A stretch of DNA of 44,991 nucleotides from Clostridia bacterium. GTDB taxonomy: Bacteria; Bacillota; Clostridia; Christensenellales; Aristaeellaceae. The stretch covers positions 1-44,991 of the forward strand of contig JAKSQH010000008.1 in the NCBI GenBank assembly GCA_024404245.1. The letters are read 5' to 3'. The position numbers and the translations under genes are program-made. The notes under the pieces are model-generated. The model was not told the origin of the DNA. It was given only the letters and a program-made list of their open reading frames with translations, and made no database searches. Every line of letters begins with the position of its first letter. Within the stretch, counting starts at the first letter, position 1. Positions 1-7,920 of the stretch are shown here, one piece after another.

Positions 1-62
1 CCCCGCAGTACACGGGAACATATCGTCCCAATATTGAGCGAGCGAACTGGGATTTGTCGGGC

Positions 63-383
63 TTATACCATCAGTTTGCTTACCAGCTTTACCTTCAAAT
101 CTCTCGCCGTCAGAAATTCTGCATTCTGATCCATTGTTGTTCTTGGATGCGGATAGATATCTGTTCCAACCACGATTGGTTCATCAATCACATACAAATA
201 TCCGTGTTCAGTCCCGTTGTGATTGATGATCCCATTATCTTCATATGACAAACTGCTGGGTTGATGAGAAAAGGCTTCGGCCAATGCCTTCCACTGTGTT
301 ATTGTGCTTCCCTTTTTCAGCATTGTGAATCTCTGATTTGAACCATGAAACCAGGTACCATTCTCTTTGATTTCTATATTCAT
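63..383 (-). CDS. Small protein of unknown function, weak ADP-ribosyltransferase-like N-terminus
   Basis: A 106-residue soluble protein without signal peptide or membrane segment. The start at 383 is well supported: a GAGGAGG site lies about nine bases upstream. Near the N-terminus it has WFHGSN followed by GSTITQW and LAEAFSH. An aromatic-H-G-S stretch of this kind opens many small ADP-ribosyltransferase-fold proteins, but I see no convincing catalytic glutamate motif, so the fold is only a suggestion. The rest includes a YLYVIDEPIVVG beta-like segment and a charged C-terminus. It reads leftward, separated by about 75 bases from the next leftward gene, and its downstream side is cut by the window edge. 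The reading frame and ribosome site are secure; the function is unknown. Confidence 0.7.
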   Translation of the reverse strand: MNIEIKENGTWFHGSNQRFTMLKKGSTITQWKALAEAFSHQPSSLSYEDNGIINHNGTEHGYLYVIDEPIVVGTDIYPHPRTTMDQNAEFLTARDLKVKLVSKLMV

Positions 384-458
384 AAAACAGCCTCCTCAAA
401 TTCTTATTTGTCTACTCCGCTAAATATCACTATAGTGAAGCAAGCACATTTCGTTTTA

Positions 459-1073
459 TCAGATCAACATAAGCAGCCCCAGATACATCACCGCGCCGGC
501 GATATTTCCCTTGGCCGGGAACTTTGTCAGTGCCAGCACGGCCATGAGCGGCAGCGTGTTGACGATGCATGCCCACTGCGGCAGGCTGGTTCTCCCTGTC
601 ACGACCATGATGAACAGCGTGACCAGGAACACGGCCAGGCCCAGATAACCAACAAACATGGTAGCAATCGTTTTCTTCTGGAATTCCAACGCAACAGTCC
701 GAGCTTCATCCGTTCTGCCCAGCCTGACATAAAGCCATTCGACCAGACCGCAGATGATATGATGAACAACGATAGGGATCAGAAATACGATGGAAGAAAT
801 GTACATGATCGTGGAGGCAGTGTGCGAGAAGGTGCCCATCCACTTGCTCAGCTCCAGATAACCAAAGCCAAACATGGTAATGGCTGCAACGCCCAACAGG
901 ATGGACGCCATGGGCCAACTGAGCGGAAGAGCCTTGAACTCTTCGCGCATTTTCTTGGCATCCTTAAGCACACTGGCCAGATCTATCCTTCCGCCGGGAG
1001 AATAGCTGAGCAGGCAGTCGCATACACCGCAGAGTATATGACCAAGAAACGCCAGTGCCAATACGATTTTCAT
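459..1073 (-). CDS. Multi-pass membrane protein of unknown function
   Basis: A 204-residue integral membrane protein with about six hydrophobic segments: the N-terminus (IVLALAFLGHILCGV), then around residues 55-75, 88-105, 110-120, 150-175 and 180-204. I chose the ATG at 1073 because AAGGAG lies directly upstream. A longer frame to 1118 lacks a ribosome site and adds a charged leader in front of the first membrane segment. The sequence HILCGVCDCLLSYSPGGR near the N-terminus resembles uncharacterised Clostridia membrane proteins, but I cannot name the family. No catalytic motif is apparent. It is a single leftward gene with no obvious partner; the next leftward material, at 1268 and above, is debris. 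Confidence 0.7.
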   Translation of the reverse strand: MKIVLALAFLGHILCGVCDCLLSYSPGGRIDLASVLKDAKKMREEFKALPLSWPMASILLGVAAITMFGFGYLELSKWMGTFSHTASTIMYISSIVFLIPIVVHHIICGLVEWLYVRLGRTDEARTVALEFQKKTIATMFVGYLGLAVFLVTLFIMVVTGRTSLPQWACIVNTLPLMAVLALTKFPAKGNIAGAVMYLGLLMLI

Positions 1074-1223
1074 ACGATCGCTCCTTATTTCTTTCTGGGG
1101 AGCCATGGAATGCCTCAATTAACTCCGCAAATTATTTAATCAGCTGTGTTAAAGAACACTATAGCTCACCAGAGCCAAATCTATAATACCATGGATCGAC
1201 CCATATTTTAATTACCGCTGCAC

Positions 1224-1256
1224 AAAAATGCTGTACCGGCTCATCACCGATACAGC
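1224..1256. terminator. Bidirectional hairpin terminator
   Basis: A ten-base stem (1230-1239 with 1247-1256, one wobble pair) and a seven-base loop. On the minus strand it is followed by five Ts (1228-1224), and on the plus strand by TTATTTTT. It lies a dozen bases beyond the minus-strand stop codon at 1268, which supports reading 1268-1412 as the tail of a former minus-strand gene. Confidence 0.65.
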
Positions 1257-1267
1257 TTATTTTTCTA

Positions 1268-1412
1268 TTAGGCTTGCTTCATCTTGAATTTCCCAGCCCA
1301 AGGTACCACCTTGCCCTCGTCCGGTCTGGCCTGTGCTCTGATCTCCTTGCCCTTGGGGTCAAATACACCGCGCATATCAACCGCGGCCCGGCGGAGGCTT
1401 TCATTGCCCAGA
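1268..1412 (-). pseudogene. Remnant: C-terminal tail of a lost minus-strand gene
   Basis: On the minus strand the frame ending at TAA (1270-1268) reads as a plausible protein tail of about 48 residues, containing AAVDMRGVFDPKGKE, then RPDEGKVVPWAGKFKMKQA and the stop. A proper terminator follows immediately. The frame has no start codon with a ribosome site, and its protein-like character fades near 1412, where a plus-strand remnant begins. I read it as the 3-prime end of a deleted gene. The family is not recognised. The evidence is amino-acid texture plus terminator placement, so this is moderate to weak. Confidence 0.35.
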
Positions 1413-1417
1413 TTCCA

Positions 1418-1645
1418 ATGTATGAAAACTGGGACTTGAAACTGTTTGGTACGAATATATCAATAACTCCCTTACTACCGGAGGATGAGAAGCCCTATGC
1501 TCAGCTGATGGACGGACTACCAGATCGCGGCATTGAAGAACAGTTTGATCCGGACCGTACGATCATTACTTTATCGCTTGAAAAAATGCAAGCGATAAAA
1601 AAGAATCCAACGGAGAATTCAAAATCTGTCAGATCCGGAAGTTAA
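1418..1645 (+). pseudogene. Remnant or short hypothetical gene, weak acetyltransferase-like N-terminus
   Basis: A plus-strand frame of 75 codons from the ATG at 1418, beginning MYENWDLKLFGTNISITPLL and continuing through PEDEKPYAQLM to EQFDPDRTIITLSLEKMQ. The stretch NISITPLLPEDEKPYAQLM resembles the opening beta strand and helix of GNAT acetyltransferases. The acetyl-CoA loop and the rest of that fold are missing. There is no ribosome site before the ATG. It abuts the opposite-strand remnant at about 1412, which suggests a deletion or rearrangement joint. It could also be a genuine short gene. Confidence 0.3.
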
Positions 1646-1894
1646 AAAGACAAAAGGTATCTGTTGGGAGAGAATCCGATGAATAACAGAATCGCCTGAG
1701 ACAATTGCCAAAAATCGATGTTAACATGTCACAAATTGTCAAAATGCAAAAATCTGCAACGTTAACTTGCATATTTGCTCTTTGTGGCATATAACTGGCA
1801 TTCAGGGAATAAATCATACGGGAGAAAGCGCTGTGTGAATGCCGGATTATGCCTGTACATCTCTTGTGACGGCTGACCGGGGGCGTAGGGCATG
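1646..1894. other. Intergenic stretch without a recognisable gene
   Basis: AT-richer sequence between the remnant and the terminator of the ABC operon. I see no frame with a ribosome site. The only notable element is the 14-base string ACTTGCATATTTGC (1765-1778), which recurs at 20128-20141 upstream of the GH5 gene. Confidence 0.4.
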
Positions 1895-1926
1895 AAAAAC
1901 CCGCGCTGACCGATTGCAGCGCGGGT
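1895..1926 (-). terminator. Terminator of the leftward ABC operon
   Basis: A perfect ten-base stem, ACCCGCGCTG (1899-1908) with CAGCGCGGGT (1917-1926). On the minus strand it is followed by TTTTT (1899-1895). It lies about 60 bases past the stop of the ABC permease gene, the expected position for the end of that transcript. Confidence 0.85.
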
Positions 1927-1985
1927 GAAAGTCCGTTTTTCCTCCCGTATCAGTGCGCGGTGTATCAACGTTGAGTCCTTCTTTT

Positions 1986-3692
1986 TTACGTGTCAATGTT
2001 TCCAAGCCACAGGGCGGATTTGCGGTTCAGCCTTCTTTCGGTCAACGCAGCGCCGCCCCAGGCGATCAGTACCAGCCCCGCCGCGATCAGCGTCGCGAAA
2101 AGCACGGGATTCTCCGGCAGGCTGAGGACCACCAGAAAAGGCATTGCCAGGAAGAGAATCATTGCCAGAAGAATACACACAAACCAGATAATCATTCCAC
2201 GTGAGTTGGACTTGGCTATGGAGGCTTCGCTTTCCCAGTGTAGATTGGGCTTCTTCAGATCATGGGCAGCTTCCAGATTCACCAGGATCACCACCAGCGC
2301 GGCTGTCAGCAGGATGCAGAGCAGCGCGCACAGTGGGGTGACCGTGCCGGTTGCGCAAAGCACGACGGCAGCCGGAATCTCATATCCCACACTGCCGATT
2401 CCGGCAATCGTCAGCACAGCGTTCCGCTTTCCGAACACCTGCAGACGATAGGACACCGGCACCATTTTTAAGTAATAGAAACTCGCGCCTTCGCGGGAAA
2501 TCAGCGTTCCGGCCAGACAACTGAGACCCACGGTGCTGCACGCGGCCATCAGCGCGACCGCGATACTGCCTGCGAGCGTCATCAGACTGCGGATCATCTC
2601 CGCCTGTTCGGCTGAATCGCCTGTCGGCAGCTCAAACGGCAGCCCGTCCTTCAGGAAGAAAGTCGCCAGCAGGACCACTGGCCAGGCCAGCGCCAGCAGC
2701 CAACCGTTGGTCATGTACGCGGGATTACGGAAAACCAGCCGCAGATCGCGTCGCGTATAAGCACTCAGTATACCGCGCTGCCTGCAAGCGCGGTCCATCG
2801 CGTCGGTACCGAGGCTCCTTCGCTTGGAACTTGAATCCTGCATATTCAACGCGGCCCGCAGGTACAGCCGGTCGCTCACAAACAGATACAGCGCCGCGAT
2901 TGCCGCGGTTATTGCCAATACAATCAGCAGGTTCAGCACTACGTCTTTCCCTGCCATCATCTTTGTTACAAACGGAATTACCGGGATCGCGACCGCGGGT
3001 CCGCTGAGCGCGCTTACCACCGCGCCGGCGGTTTCCTTGACTGTTTCGGCGTTCAGCGCCGTATTCGATTTGTTGATGAACAGGTAGCCGATCAACGCCG
3101 CGAAGCCCAGTAACGCGCCGATTACGGCCATCATTTCACGGTTCCGCGCGATGCGGAACACAGTCATAATCAGAATTGCCAGTATGCCCGCCAGCGCGAC
3201 TGCCGCTACAGTCGTCGCAAGATCACCGGCAATCAGCCCGATCCAGTATCCGGCGGGCTGTGTTCCGCCGCTGCCGACCGCGAATCCGACGCCGAAGGGG
3301 AGAATGATCAACGATGACAGAATGACCATCGTCTTCAGTGTATTCAGCGTTCTGGCGAATACGATCTGGCGCGGTGAAAACGGAAGACTCATCAGATAAG
3401 GCAGATCCGAGGAAAGGAACATGTTGCTTATCAGGTCCATCAGTGACATCAACAGCAGCATAAAGGCCACGATCAGGAACAGAGTCGCCATAAACGGTTC
3501 AACCCCGCCGAACAGCAGGGATAACGGGCCGAAGAAACGCCCGACAAAGAACAGCACCACCGGAAGGATCAATCCGCCTGCCACATAAAGCAGCAGCGAG
3601 TTATCGCCCTTCAGATCCGCCTGCCGGTCCTGCTTTTCATTTCCTTTTCCGCATTTTCTGAGAACACGGGCCAGAAGAAGAAATCGTTTCAT
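1986..3692 (-). CDS. ABC-2-type exporter permease
   Basis: A 568-residue membrane protein with two sets of about six hydrophobic segments. The first set lies around residues 30-260, with an amphipathic loop SDLPYLMSLPFSPRQIVFART typical of large Gram-positive ABC-2 exporters. The second lies around residues 330-550. A cytoplasmic stretch (about 290-320) carries charged residues and TRRDLRLVFRNPAYMTNGWLL, another feature of this class. It starts five bases after the ATPase gene ends, with a GAAGAGA site. It should form the membrane part of an exporter with that ATPase. The cargo cannot be told from sequence; peptides, lipids or drugs are usual for the class. Confidence 0.85.
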   Translation of the reverse strand: MKRFLLLARVLRKCGKGNEKQDRQADLKGDNSLLLYVAGGLILPVVLFFVGRFFGPLSLLFGGVEPFMATLFLIVAFMLLLMSLMDLISNMFLSSDLPYLMSLPFSPRQIVFARTLNTLKTMVILSSLIILPFGVGFAVGSGGTQPAGYWIGLIAGDLATTVAAVALAGILAILIMTVFRIARNREMMAVIGALLGFAALIGYLFINKSNTALNAETVKETAGAVVSALSGPAVAIPVIPFVTKMMAGKDVVLNLLIVLAITAAIAALYLFVSDRLYLRAALNMQDSSSKRRSLGTDAMDRACRQRGILSAYTRRDLRLVFRNPAYMTNGWLLALAWPVVLLATFFLKDGLPFELPTGDSAEQAEMIRSLMTLAGSIAVALMAACSTVGLSCLAGTLISREGASFYYLKMVPVSYRLQVFGKRNAVLTIAGIGSVGYEIPAAVVLCATGTVTPLCALLCILLTAALVVILVNLEAAHDLKKPNLHWESEASIAKSNSRGMIIWFVCILLAMILFLAMPFLVVLSLPENPVLFATLIAAGLVLIAWGGAALTERRLNRKSALWLGNIDT

Positions 3693-3697
3693 TCTCT

Positions 3698-4450
3698 TCA
3701 GGCCTCCGTTCCGGTTTCGACGGACGCCTGCTTTTCACCGGTCAGATGAAGGAAGATATCTTCCAGAGATGTCCCTTCCGGATATCCGCTCCTCAACTCA
3801 TCCAGCGTGCCGGTGAACCTGATTTCACCCTGCCGGATTACAGCGATGCGGTCGCACAGCTTCTCCGCCACCTCCAGCACATGGGTTGAAAACAGCACAC
3901 TGTTTCCGGCATCCGCATGCTCGCGCATCATCTTTTTCAGCTCGAAAGCACTCTGCGGGTCCAGCCCGAGCAACGGCTCATCCAGAATCCAGATCGGCGG
4001 CTTGTGGATCAGCGCGCCCATGACCATGATCTTTTGCCGCATACCGTGACTGTAGGACAGAATTTTGCTGTTCAGCGCGTCCGCGATGCCGAAACGGTCC
4101 GCGTATTCTTCAATGAATTCCCGCCGTCCCTCAGACGGCATGCCATAGATATCCGCCATAAAGTTAAGATATTCAACGCCTTTCAGCCGCAGAAAATGAT
4201 CGGGTGAGTCACTGACATAGCCGAAGGTTTCCTTGGCTTTCAGCGGCTCCTTCGTAATATCGAACCCGTTCAGTTTTACTGTTCCGGCGGTTGGACGCAA
4301 CACGCCCGTGATCATCTTCAGGTGGGTGGTCTTGCCTGCTCCGTTAGGCCCGATAAAGCCCATGATCGCGCCGTCAGGCACTTCCCATGTGCAGTCATTG
4401 ACTACTTTGCGGTCCCCGTAGGTCTTTGTCAGGTGTGAAATCTCGATCAT
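3698..4450 (-). CDS. ABC transporter ATP-binding protein
   Basis: A 250-residue ABC ATPase with Walker A GPNGAGKTT (residues 34-42), a divergent signature LSYSHGMRQK (131-140) in place of LSGGQ, and Walker B WILDEP (154-159) followed by an H-loop in FSTHV. The divergent signature and the 30-residue C-terminal extension are usual in exporters with ABC-2 permeases (DrrA/YtrB-like). The start has GGAGG nine bases upstream. It lies between the small membrane protein gene (43 bases upstream) and the permease (5 bases downstream), so the three are probably one operon read from the promoter at 4908-4937. Confidence 0.92.
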   Translation of the reverse strand: MIEISHLTKTYGDRKVVNDCTWEVPDGAIMGFIGPNGAGKTTHLKMITGVLRPTAGTVKLNGFDITKEPLKAKETFGYVSDSPDHFLRLKGVEYLNFMADIYGMPSEGRREFIEEYADRFGIADALNSKILSYSHGMRQKIMVMGALIHKPPIWILDEPLLGLDPQSAFELKKMMREHADAGNSVLFSTHVLEVAEKLCDRIAVIRQGEIRFTGTLDELRSGYPEGTSLEDIFLHLTGEKQASVETGTEA

Positions 4451-4493
4451 GCGTGTTTCCTCCGTTGCTATACGCGCGTTTCCGTCAGGGGGA

Positions 4494-4874
4494 TTATTTC
4501 TTAACCAGCTTTTTGTTCATTCCAAGCCCGGCTATGATGATCACCACAAGGAAAACACCTATGAGAATCAGCCTGGGCGGCCATGTCCAGTGAAGCAGAG
4601 CGGTCGCGTAGAACGCGATCATGCACAGACCGACCAGCGTGTACTGGAGGCCAATCGGTATGATACAATTCTGCACGGATTCGGTGGTATATTTGGCATA
4701 TCCTTTTTCAAGACCGCCATAGAACTTTTTTGTCACCATGGTCATAATTCCGACTACCAGATAGAAGAGACCCATCGCGGCAATGATGAGGTCAATGATA
4801 TCCGGACTGCCGAAAGTATCCGCCGCGGGCGCGGCTTCCTCCGCGGCTTCCGCCAGACAACGGGTGATCCACAT
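4494..4874 (-). CDS. Small membrane protein, first gene of the ABC exporter operon
   Basis: A 126-residue protein with an acidic alanine-rich N-terminal stretch (AEAAEEAAPAADTF, no charged leader) and three hydrophobic segments near residues 28-45, 75-90 and 99-117, ending in a basic tail. AGGAGG lies ten bases before the ATG. It is the first gene after a good sigma-A-like promoter and precedes the ATPase. I do not recognise the family. Its position suggests an accessory subunit or the regulated first gene of the exporter operon, but nothing in the sequence shows a mechanism. Confidence 0.75.
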   Translation of the reverse strand: MWITRCLAEAAEEAAPAADTFGSPDIIDLIIAAMGLFYLVVGIMTMVTKKFYGGLEKGYAKYTTESVQNCIIPIGLQYTLVGLCMIAFYATALLHWTWPPRLILIGVFLVVIIIAGLGMNKKLVKK

Positions 4875-4907
4875 TTGTTTTTATCCTCCTATAAATCAGT
4901 TTTGCCT

Positions 4908-4937
4908 ATTATACAATATATTCCATATCAGTGACAA
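4908..4937 (-). promoter_or_regulatory. Promoter of the leftward ABC exporter operon
   Basis: On the minus strand TTGTCA (4937-4932), an 18-base spacer and TATAAT (4913-4908), about 33 bases upstream of the first ATG. The -35 box is the left arm of the inverted repeat at 4932-4950. Confidence 0.75.
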
Positions 4938-4950
4938 TCACGAATTGTCA
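4932..4950. promoter_or_regulatory. Candidate operator between divergent promoters (7-5-7 inverted repeat)
   Basis: TGACAAT, five bases CACGA, then ATTGTCA: a perfect inverted repeat. Its left arm contains the whole -35 box of the leftward exporter promoter. Its right arm ends 16 bases before the -35 of the rightward promoter. A repressor bound here would block the leftward promoter directly and could act on both. No regulator gene lies next to it. Confidence 0.6.
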
Positions 4951-4966
4951 TTATAGCGGGAATCAC

Positions 4967-4995
4967 TTGTATAACATGATGTGAAGTGCTATAAT
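4967..4995 (+). promoter_or_regulatory. Promoter of the acetyltransferase-methyltransferase fusion
   Basis: TTGTAT (4967-4972), exactly 17 bases, then a perfect TATAAT (4990-4995). The predicted start near 5002 gives a leader of about 260 bases before the ATG at 5262. Confidence 0.75.
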
Positions 4996-5001
4996 ACGGC
5001 T

Positions 5002-5261
5002 GTCAGATCCGGCTAAGGCCGGAAAGCGGAGGTGCTTTTTGGAATCGGTTGCGTAAAGGACAGGAACTGATAAGGAATGCCGCGGTGGCATGGCCGCGTG
5101 TTTGCTTTACCGTTCTTTGGGCGCAAGCTGTTCCGGGGAAGGCCTCTTTTTCTATACCTAAAATCCGTTCATCCCGACAAGCCCGGCCTGACTGTCCGTT
5201 TTCTCACACATGCGAAACAGACCTTATGTAAACCGAAAAACAGACGAGGAGAGAAAACAAC
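5002..5261 (+). promoter_or_regulatory. Long 5-prime leader of unknown role
   Basis: About 260 bases between the predicted transcript start and the ATG. It holds a CCGGC/GCCGG hairpin (5009-5022), a GGAGG followed by TTG and a five-codon mini-frame ending in TAA (5038-5055), and a small hairpin ATGCC-GCGGT-GGCAT (5077-5091). I looked for a T-box or another known riboswitch and did not find one. There is no clear terminator, although a T-run (5157-5161 region, CTCTTTTTCT) follows GC-rich sequence. Confidence 0.3.
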
Positions 5262-7100
5262 ATGGATAACAATAAAATCAACGGGCATCAGACCATTGAG
5301 ATCCGCAGGGAGACCGAACAGGACTATTTTGCCACGGAGGCTATGGTCCGCCGTGCTTTCTGGAATAAATACCGTCCCGGCTGTGATGAGCATCTCATGG
5401 TGCGTGCCATGCGCTCACATCCGGATTTTCTGCCGGAATTCAGCCGTGTTGCCGTCTGCGGGGACAGGATCGTCGGCCTTATCAACTACTTCAAATGCAA
5501 GGTTCTGTATGAGGGAAAAGAAATCACTGTTCCTTCCTTCGGTCCGCTGTGTGCCGATCACGCCTATAAAAACCGGGGCATCGGCCGCCGTTTGATTACG
5601 GAGACACTGCCCCTGCTGAAGGCTGCCGGTTATCCCGGTGTGATCATCTTCGGTGAACCGGACTATTATCCGAAACTCGGTTTTGTCCGCGCCGGCTCGC
5701 TCGGACTGACGGATATGGAAGGCAATGCCTGGGACGCTTTTCTCGCGTATGAGTTTGAGCCCGGTTCCCTGCGGATGCCCGGCGGCAAGTTTGTGGAATC
5801 CACCCTGTGCGAGGCTTTCCCGCATGAGGAACCTAACCCGTCGGAACCCGACCGCCCCTTTGAGAAACTGCCCGTGGCCGTGCGCCCCTGCCAGTGGACC
5901 TATGATAACGCTACTGAAGAAAAGAACGGATACCGCCTGATGTACGCGGTGGAAAATCCCCGTGCTTTTGATTTTCTGTTCGCACGCTACATTGACGAGC
6001 TTTCCCGTTATGACGAAAGCCTTACACGGCACAATCCCGCTGCTATGGTCCGGGAGCTGCGCGCGGATCCGAATAAGGCCACTTACATCATCGTGAAGCA
6101 CGGCGCGCCTGTCGGGCTTCTCGTTACTTCTGTCCCCGGCTCCGGGGATGAAGCGGATGACTGTACCGCCTATCTGGAAGAAATCTGGATTCTTCCGGAA
6201 AACCGCGGTCAGGGCATCGCGAAGGATATCTTCCTCCGCTTCCTGCGCCAGCAGAGCGGAGATACCGGCTTCTGTGTCATTCCGTCAAATCCCGCGGCGG
6301 AAATGTGGCGCGGCCTGCTGAAAAAGGAAAGTTATTCCTTTACCGAGAACCGCTCTGATGAAGGGCTGATCTTCTTCCGTGTTTTACCGCGCACACTTTC
6401 GGATAAGTATGGCCGTTTCTTTACCGCGAATTATATGATGGGTCCCAACGCGCTGCTTCTGCTGGACGCGCTGGTGAAACAGGATCCCGCGGCGGTGCAC
6501 GGCAATGTGATGGACCTGGGCTGCGGTGAGGGTCTGACCACCGTGTATCTGGCTAAAGAAACCGCTGCCGAAAAGGTTTATGCCGTAGATCTGTGGATAC
6601 CGGCCACGGAGAATATGAAGCGTTTCCGTGAAAACGGCATCGCCGATAAGGCTGTTCCGATTCACGCGGACGCTCTGGACCGGACATTCCCGGATGATTT
6701 CTTTGATGCTCTCGTCAGTATCGACGCCTATCACTACTTCGGTACCGCGGACGGTGTCTTCGGTGAAAAGACGCTGCCTCTGGTCAGACAGGGCGGCACG
6801 GTTCTGCTGGCTGTGCCCGGCCTCGCGCGTGAAATGACGCAGGAGGAAAACGCACTCATGACCGAGTGGGCGGATGACGAAGCATATATGTTCAGGACCG
6901 CGGAATGGTGGCAGGCTCATCTTGAAAAAGAAAGCGCCGGTAAAGCTTCGGTTTCTGTTGTTACCGTTCCGGATCCCGAACCCTTCTGGAAGGACTGGTA
7001 CTCAACCGGCCACGAGTATGCTCTCCGTGATCGCGAATTCCTTGAGAGGGGACTGGGCAGGGTTATCACCTTCATCCTCATGACCGTGAAAAAGAATTGA
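5262..7100 (+). CDS. Three-domain fusion: GNAT acetyltransferase, second GNAT, SAM-dependent methyltransferase
   Basis: A 612-residue soluble protein in three parts. Residues 10-165 form a GNAT acetyltransferase with the acetyl-CoA loop NRGIGR (104-109) and the YYPKLGF segment typical of YhbS-like members. Residues 225-375 form a second GNAT with ENRGQGIAK (313-321). Residues 380-610 form a class I methyltransferase with motif I DLGCGEG (418-424), the acidic residue of strand 2 in AVDLW (441-445) and a YMMGPN opening that resembles stand-alone small-molecule methyltransferases of Clostridia. GAGGAGAG precedes the ATG. The substrate is unknown. Successive acetylation and methylation of one small molecule, for example in drug modification, is an inference. 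It is divergent from an ABC exporter and shares a possible operator with it. Confidence 0.9.
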   Translation: MDNNKINGHQTIEIRRETEQDYFATEAMVRRAFWNKYRPGCDEHLMVRAMRSHPDFLPEFSRVAVCGDRIVGLINYFKCKVLYEGKEITVPSFGPLCADHAYKNRGIGRRLITETLPLLKAAGYPGVIIFGEPDYYPKLGFVRAGSLGLTDMEGNAWDAFLAYEFEPGSLRMPGGKFVESTLCEAFPHEEPNPSEPDRPFEKLPVAVRPCQWTYDNATEEKNGYRLMYAVENPRAFDFLFARYIDELSRYDESLTRHNPAAMVRELRADPNKATYIIVKHGAPVGLLVTSVPGSGDEADDCTAYLEEIWILPENRGQGIAKDIFLRFLRQQSGDTGFCVIPSNPAAEMWRGLLKKESYSFTENRSDEGLIFFRVLPRTLSDKYGRFFTANYMMGPNALLLLDALVKQDPAAVHGNVMDLGCGEGLTTVYLAKETAAEKVYAVDLWIPATENMKRFRENGIADKAVPIHADALDRTFPDDFFDALVSIDAYHYFGTADGVFGEKTLPLVRQGGTVLLAVPGLAREMTQEENALMTEWADDEAYMFRTAEWWQAHLEKESAGKASVSVVTVPDPEPFWKDWYSTGHEYALRDREFLERGLGRVITFILMTVKKN

Positions 7101-7193
7101 TATCAGCCCGGTAAGTATACGGACGGCCAGGAAATGATACATCAGGACAAACCGGAATTTCAGCCGGAAACGCGATAAAGGAGGTGACTGCGG

Positions 7194-7757
7194 ATGGACG
7201 GGGCCCGGAAACCGTACCGTACGGGAGTACTGACCGGAAGGTTTCAGATGATCCATCTCGGTCACATTGAGATGATCGAAAAAGCCCGGGAGATTTGCGA
7301 AAAGATTATTATTCTGGTCGGATCCTCACAGGAGGCGGGCACGGAGAAAAACCCGTTTTCCTATGAAGAACGCAGGGATATGCTGAAAGCCGTATTCCCG
7401 GATGATAATATCAGCGTTTTCCCGCTTCCGGACGCGGGATTCGGCAATCACATACTGTGGGGAGAGTATATTCTGAACAGGGTAAAGGAATACACGGGTA
7501 CATTGCCGGACCTGATGATCACCGGAAGGGAAGAACGGAGGGAAGGCTGGTTTTCAGGGCCGAACGGCATGAATGTGGCCGAACTGGCCGTGCCGAAATC
7601 CGTACCGCTGTCCGCCACGCAGATGCGCGAATGGCTGATTCAAGGCGAAAAGGAGAAATGGAGTGAAGCCACGGCTCCCGCGCTGCGGGAACGGTATTCC
7701 GCACTGCGTGAAACCGTGCTCGCGTCCGTCGGAAAAAAAGAAACGGACAGTATCTGA
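7194..7757 (+). CDS. Nicotinamide-nucleotide adenylyltransferase-like nucleotidyltransferase
   Basis: A 187-residue HIGH-superfamily nucleotidyltransferase. GRFQMIHLGH (residues 15-24) carries the nucleotide-binding HxGH motif; the NadM/NadR consensus has PFH where this has MIH. SYEERRDML (about 57-65) and SATQMR (141-146, equal to the ISSTKIR motif) complete the active site. The family transfers AMP from ATP to NMN or a related phosphate. NadM-like proteins are often fused to a Nudix domain; here the protein ends after the core with a short helical tail. AAAGGAGGTG precedes the ATG. It follows the fusion gene by 93 bases without a terminator, so it may be co-transcribed. NMN as substrate is likely but not proven. 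Confidence 0.8.
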   Translation: MDGARKPYRTGVLTGRFQMIHLGHIEMIEKAREICEKIIILVGSSQEAGTEKNPFSYEERRDMLKAVFPDDNISVFPLPDAGFGNHILWGEYILNRVKEYTGTLPDLMITGREERREGWFSGPNGMNVAELAVPKSVPLSATQMREWLIQGEKEKWSEATAPALRERYSALRETVLASVGKKETDSI

Positions 7758-7882
7758 CGGAATTCCGTTTAGCCGGGATACGGTATGAAGGGAATGAACC
7801 GTATGCGGAATCAGATCGGCATCACACAATGAACCCATAAACAAATCCCGGAAACGGATAAAAAACCGGACAAAGTGAAGGC

Positions 7883-7902
7883 CGGCTGCCGAAGGGCAGC
7901 CG
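7883..7902. terminator. Possible hairpin terminator between convergent genes
   Basis: CGGCTGCC, loop GAAG, GGCAGCCG: a perfect eight-base stem between the convergent NadM-like and nitroreductase genes. There is no good T-run on either side, so termination is uncertain. Confidence 0.35.
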
Positions 7903-7920
7903 ATCCGCTGTTTATGTTTT

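Noticed and set aside
345-1139. A 264-codon plus-strand frame across the two leftward genes
   Set aside because: It is antisense to two genes with ribosome sites and membrane-protein character, and it is rich in H, Q and R as antisense frames often are.
5060-5110. GGTGGCATGGCCGCG resembling a T-box motif
   Set aside because: The T-box core needs GGTGGNACCGCG without inserted bases, and no specifier stem or terminator is visible.
5077-5595. An open frame starting at 5077 with a segment (KLFRGRPLFLYLKSVHPDK) vaguely like the start of CDP-glycerol transferases
   Set aside because: It has no properly spaced ribosome site, overlaps the fusion gene in another frame and loses its protein-like character after about 50 codons. 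It may be a remnant, but I cannot support it.
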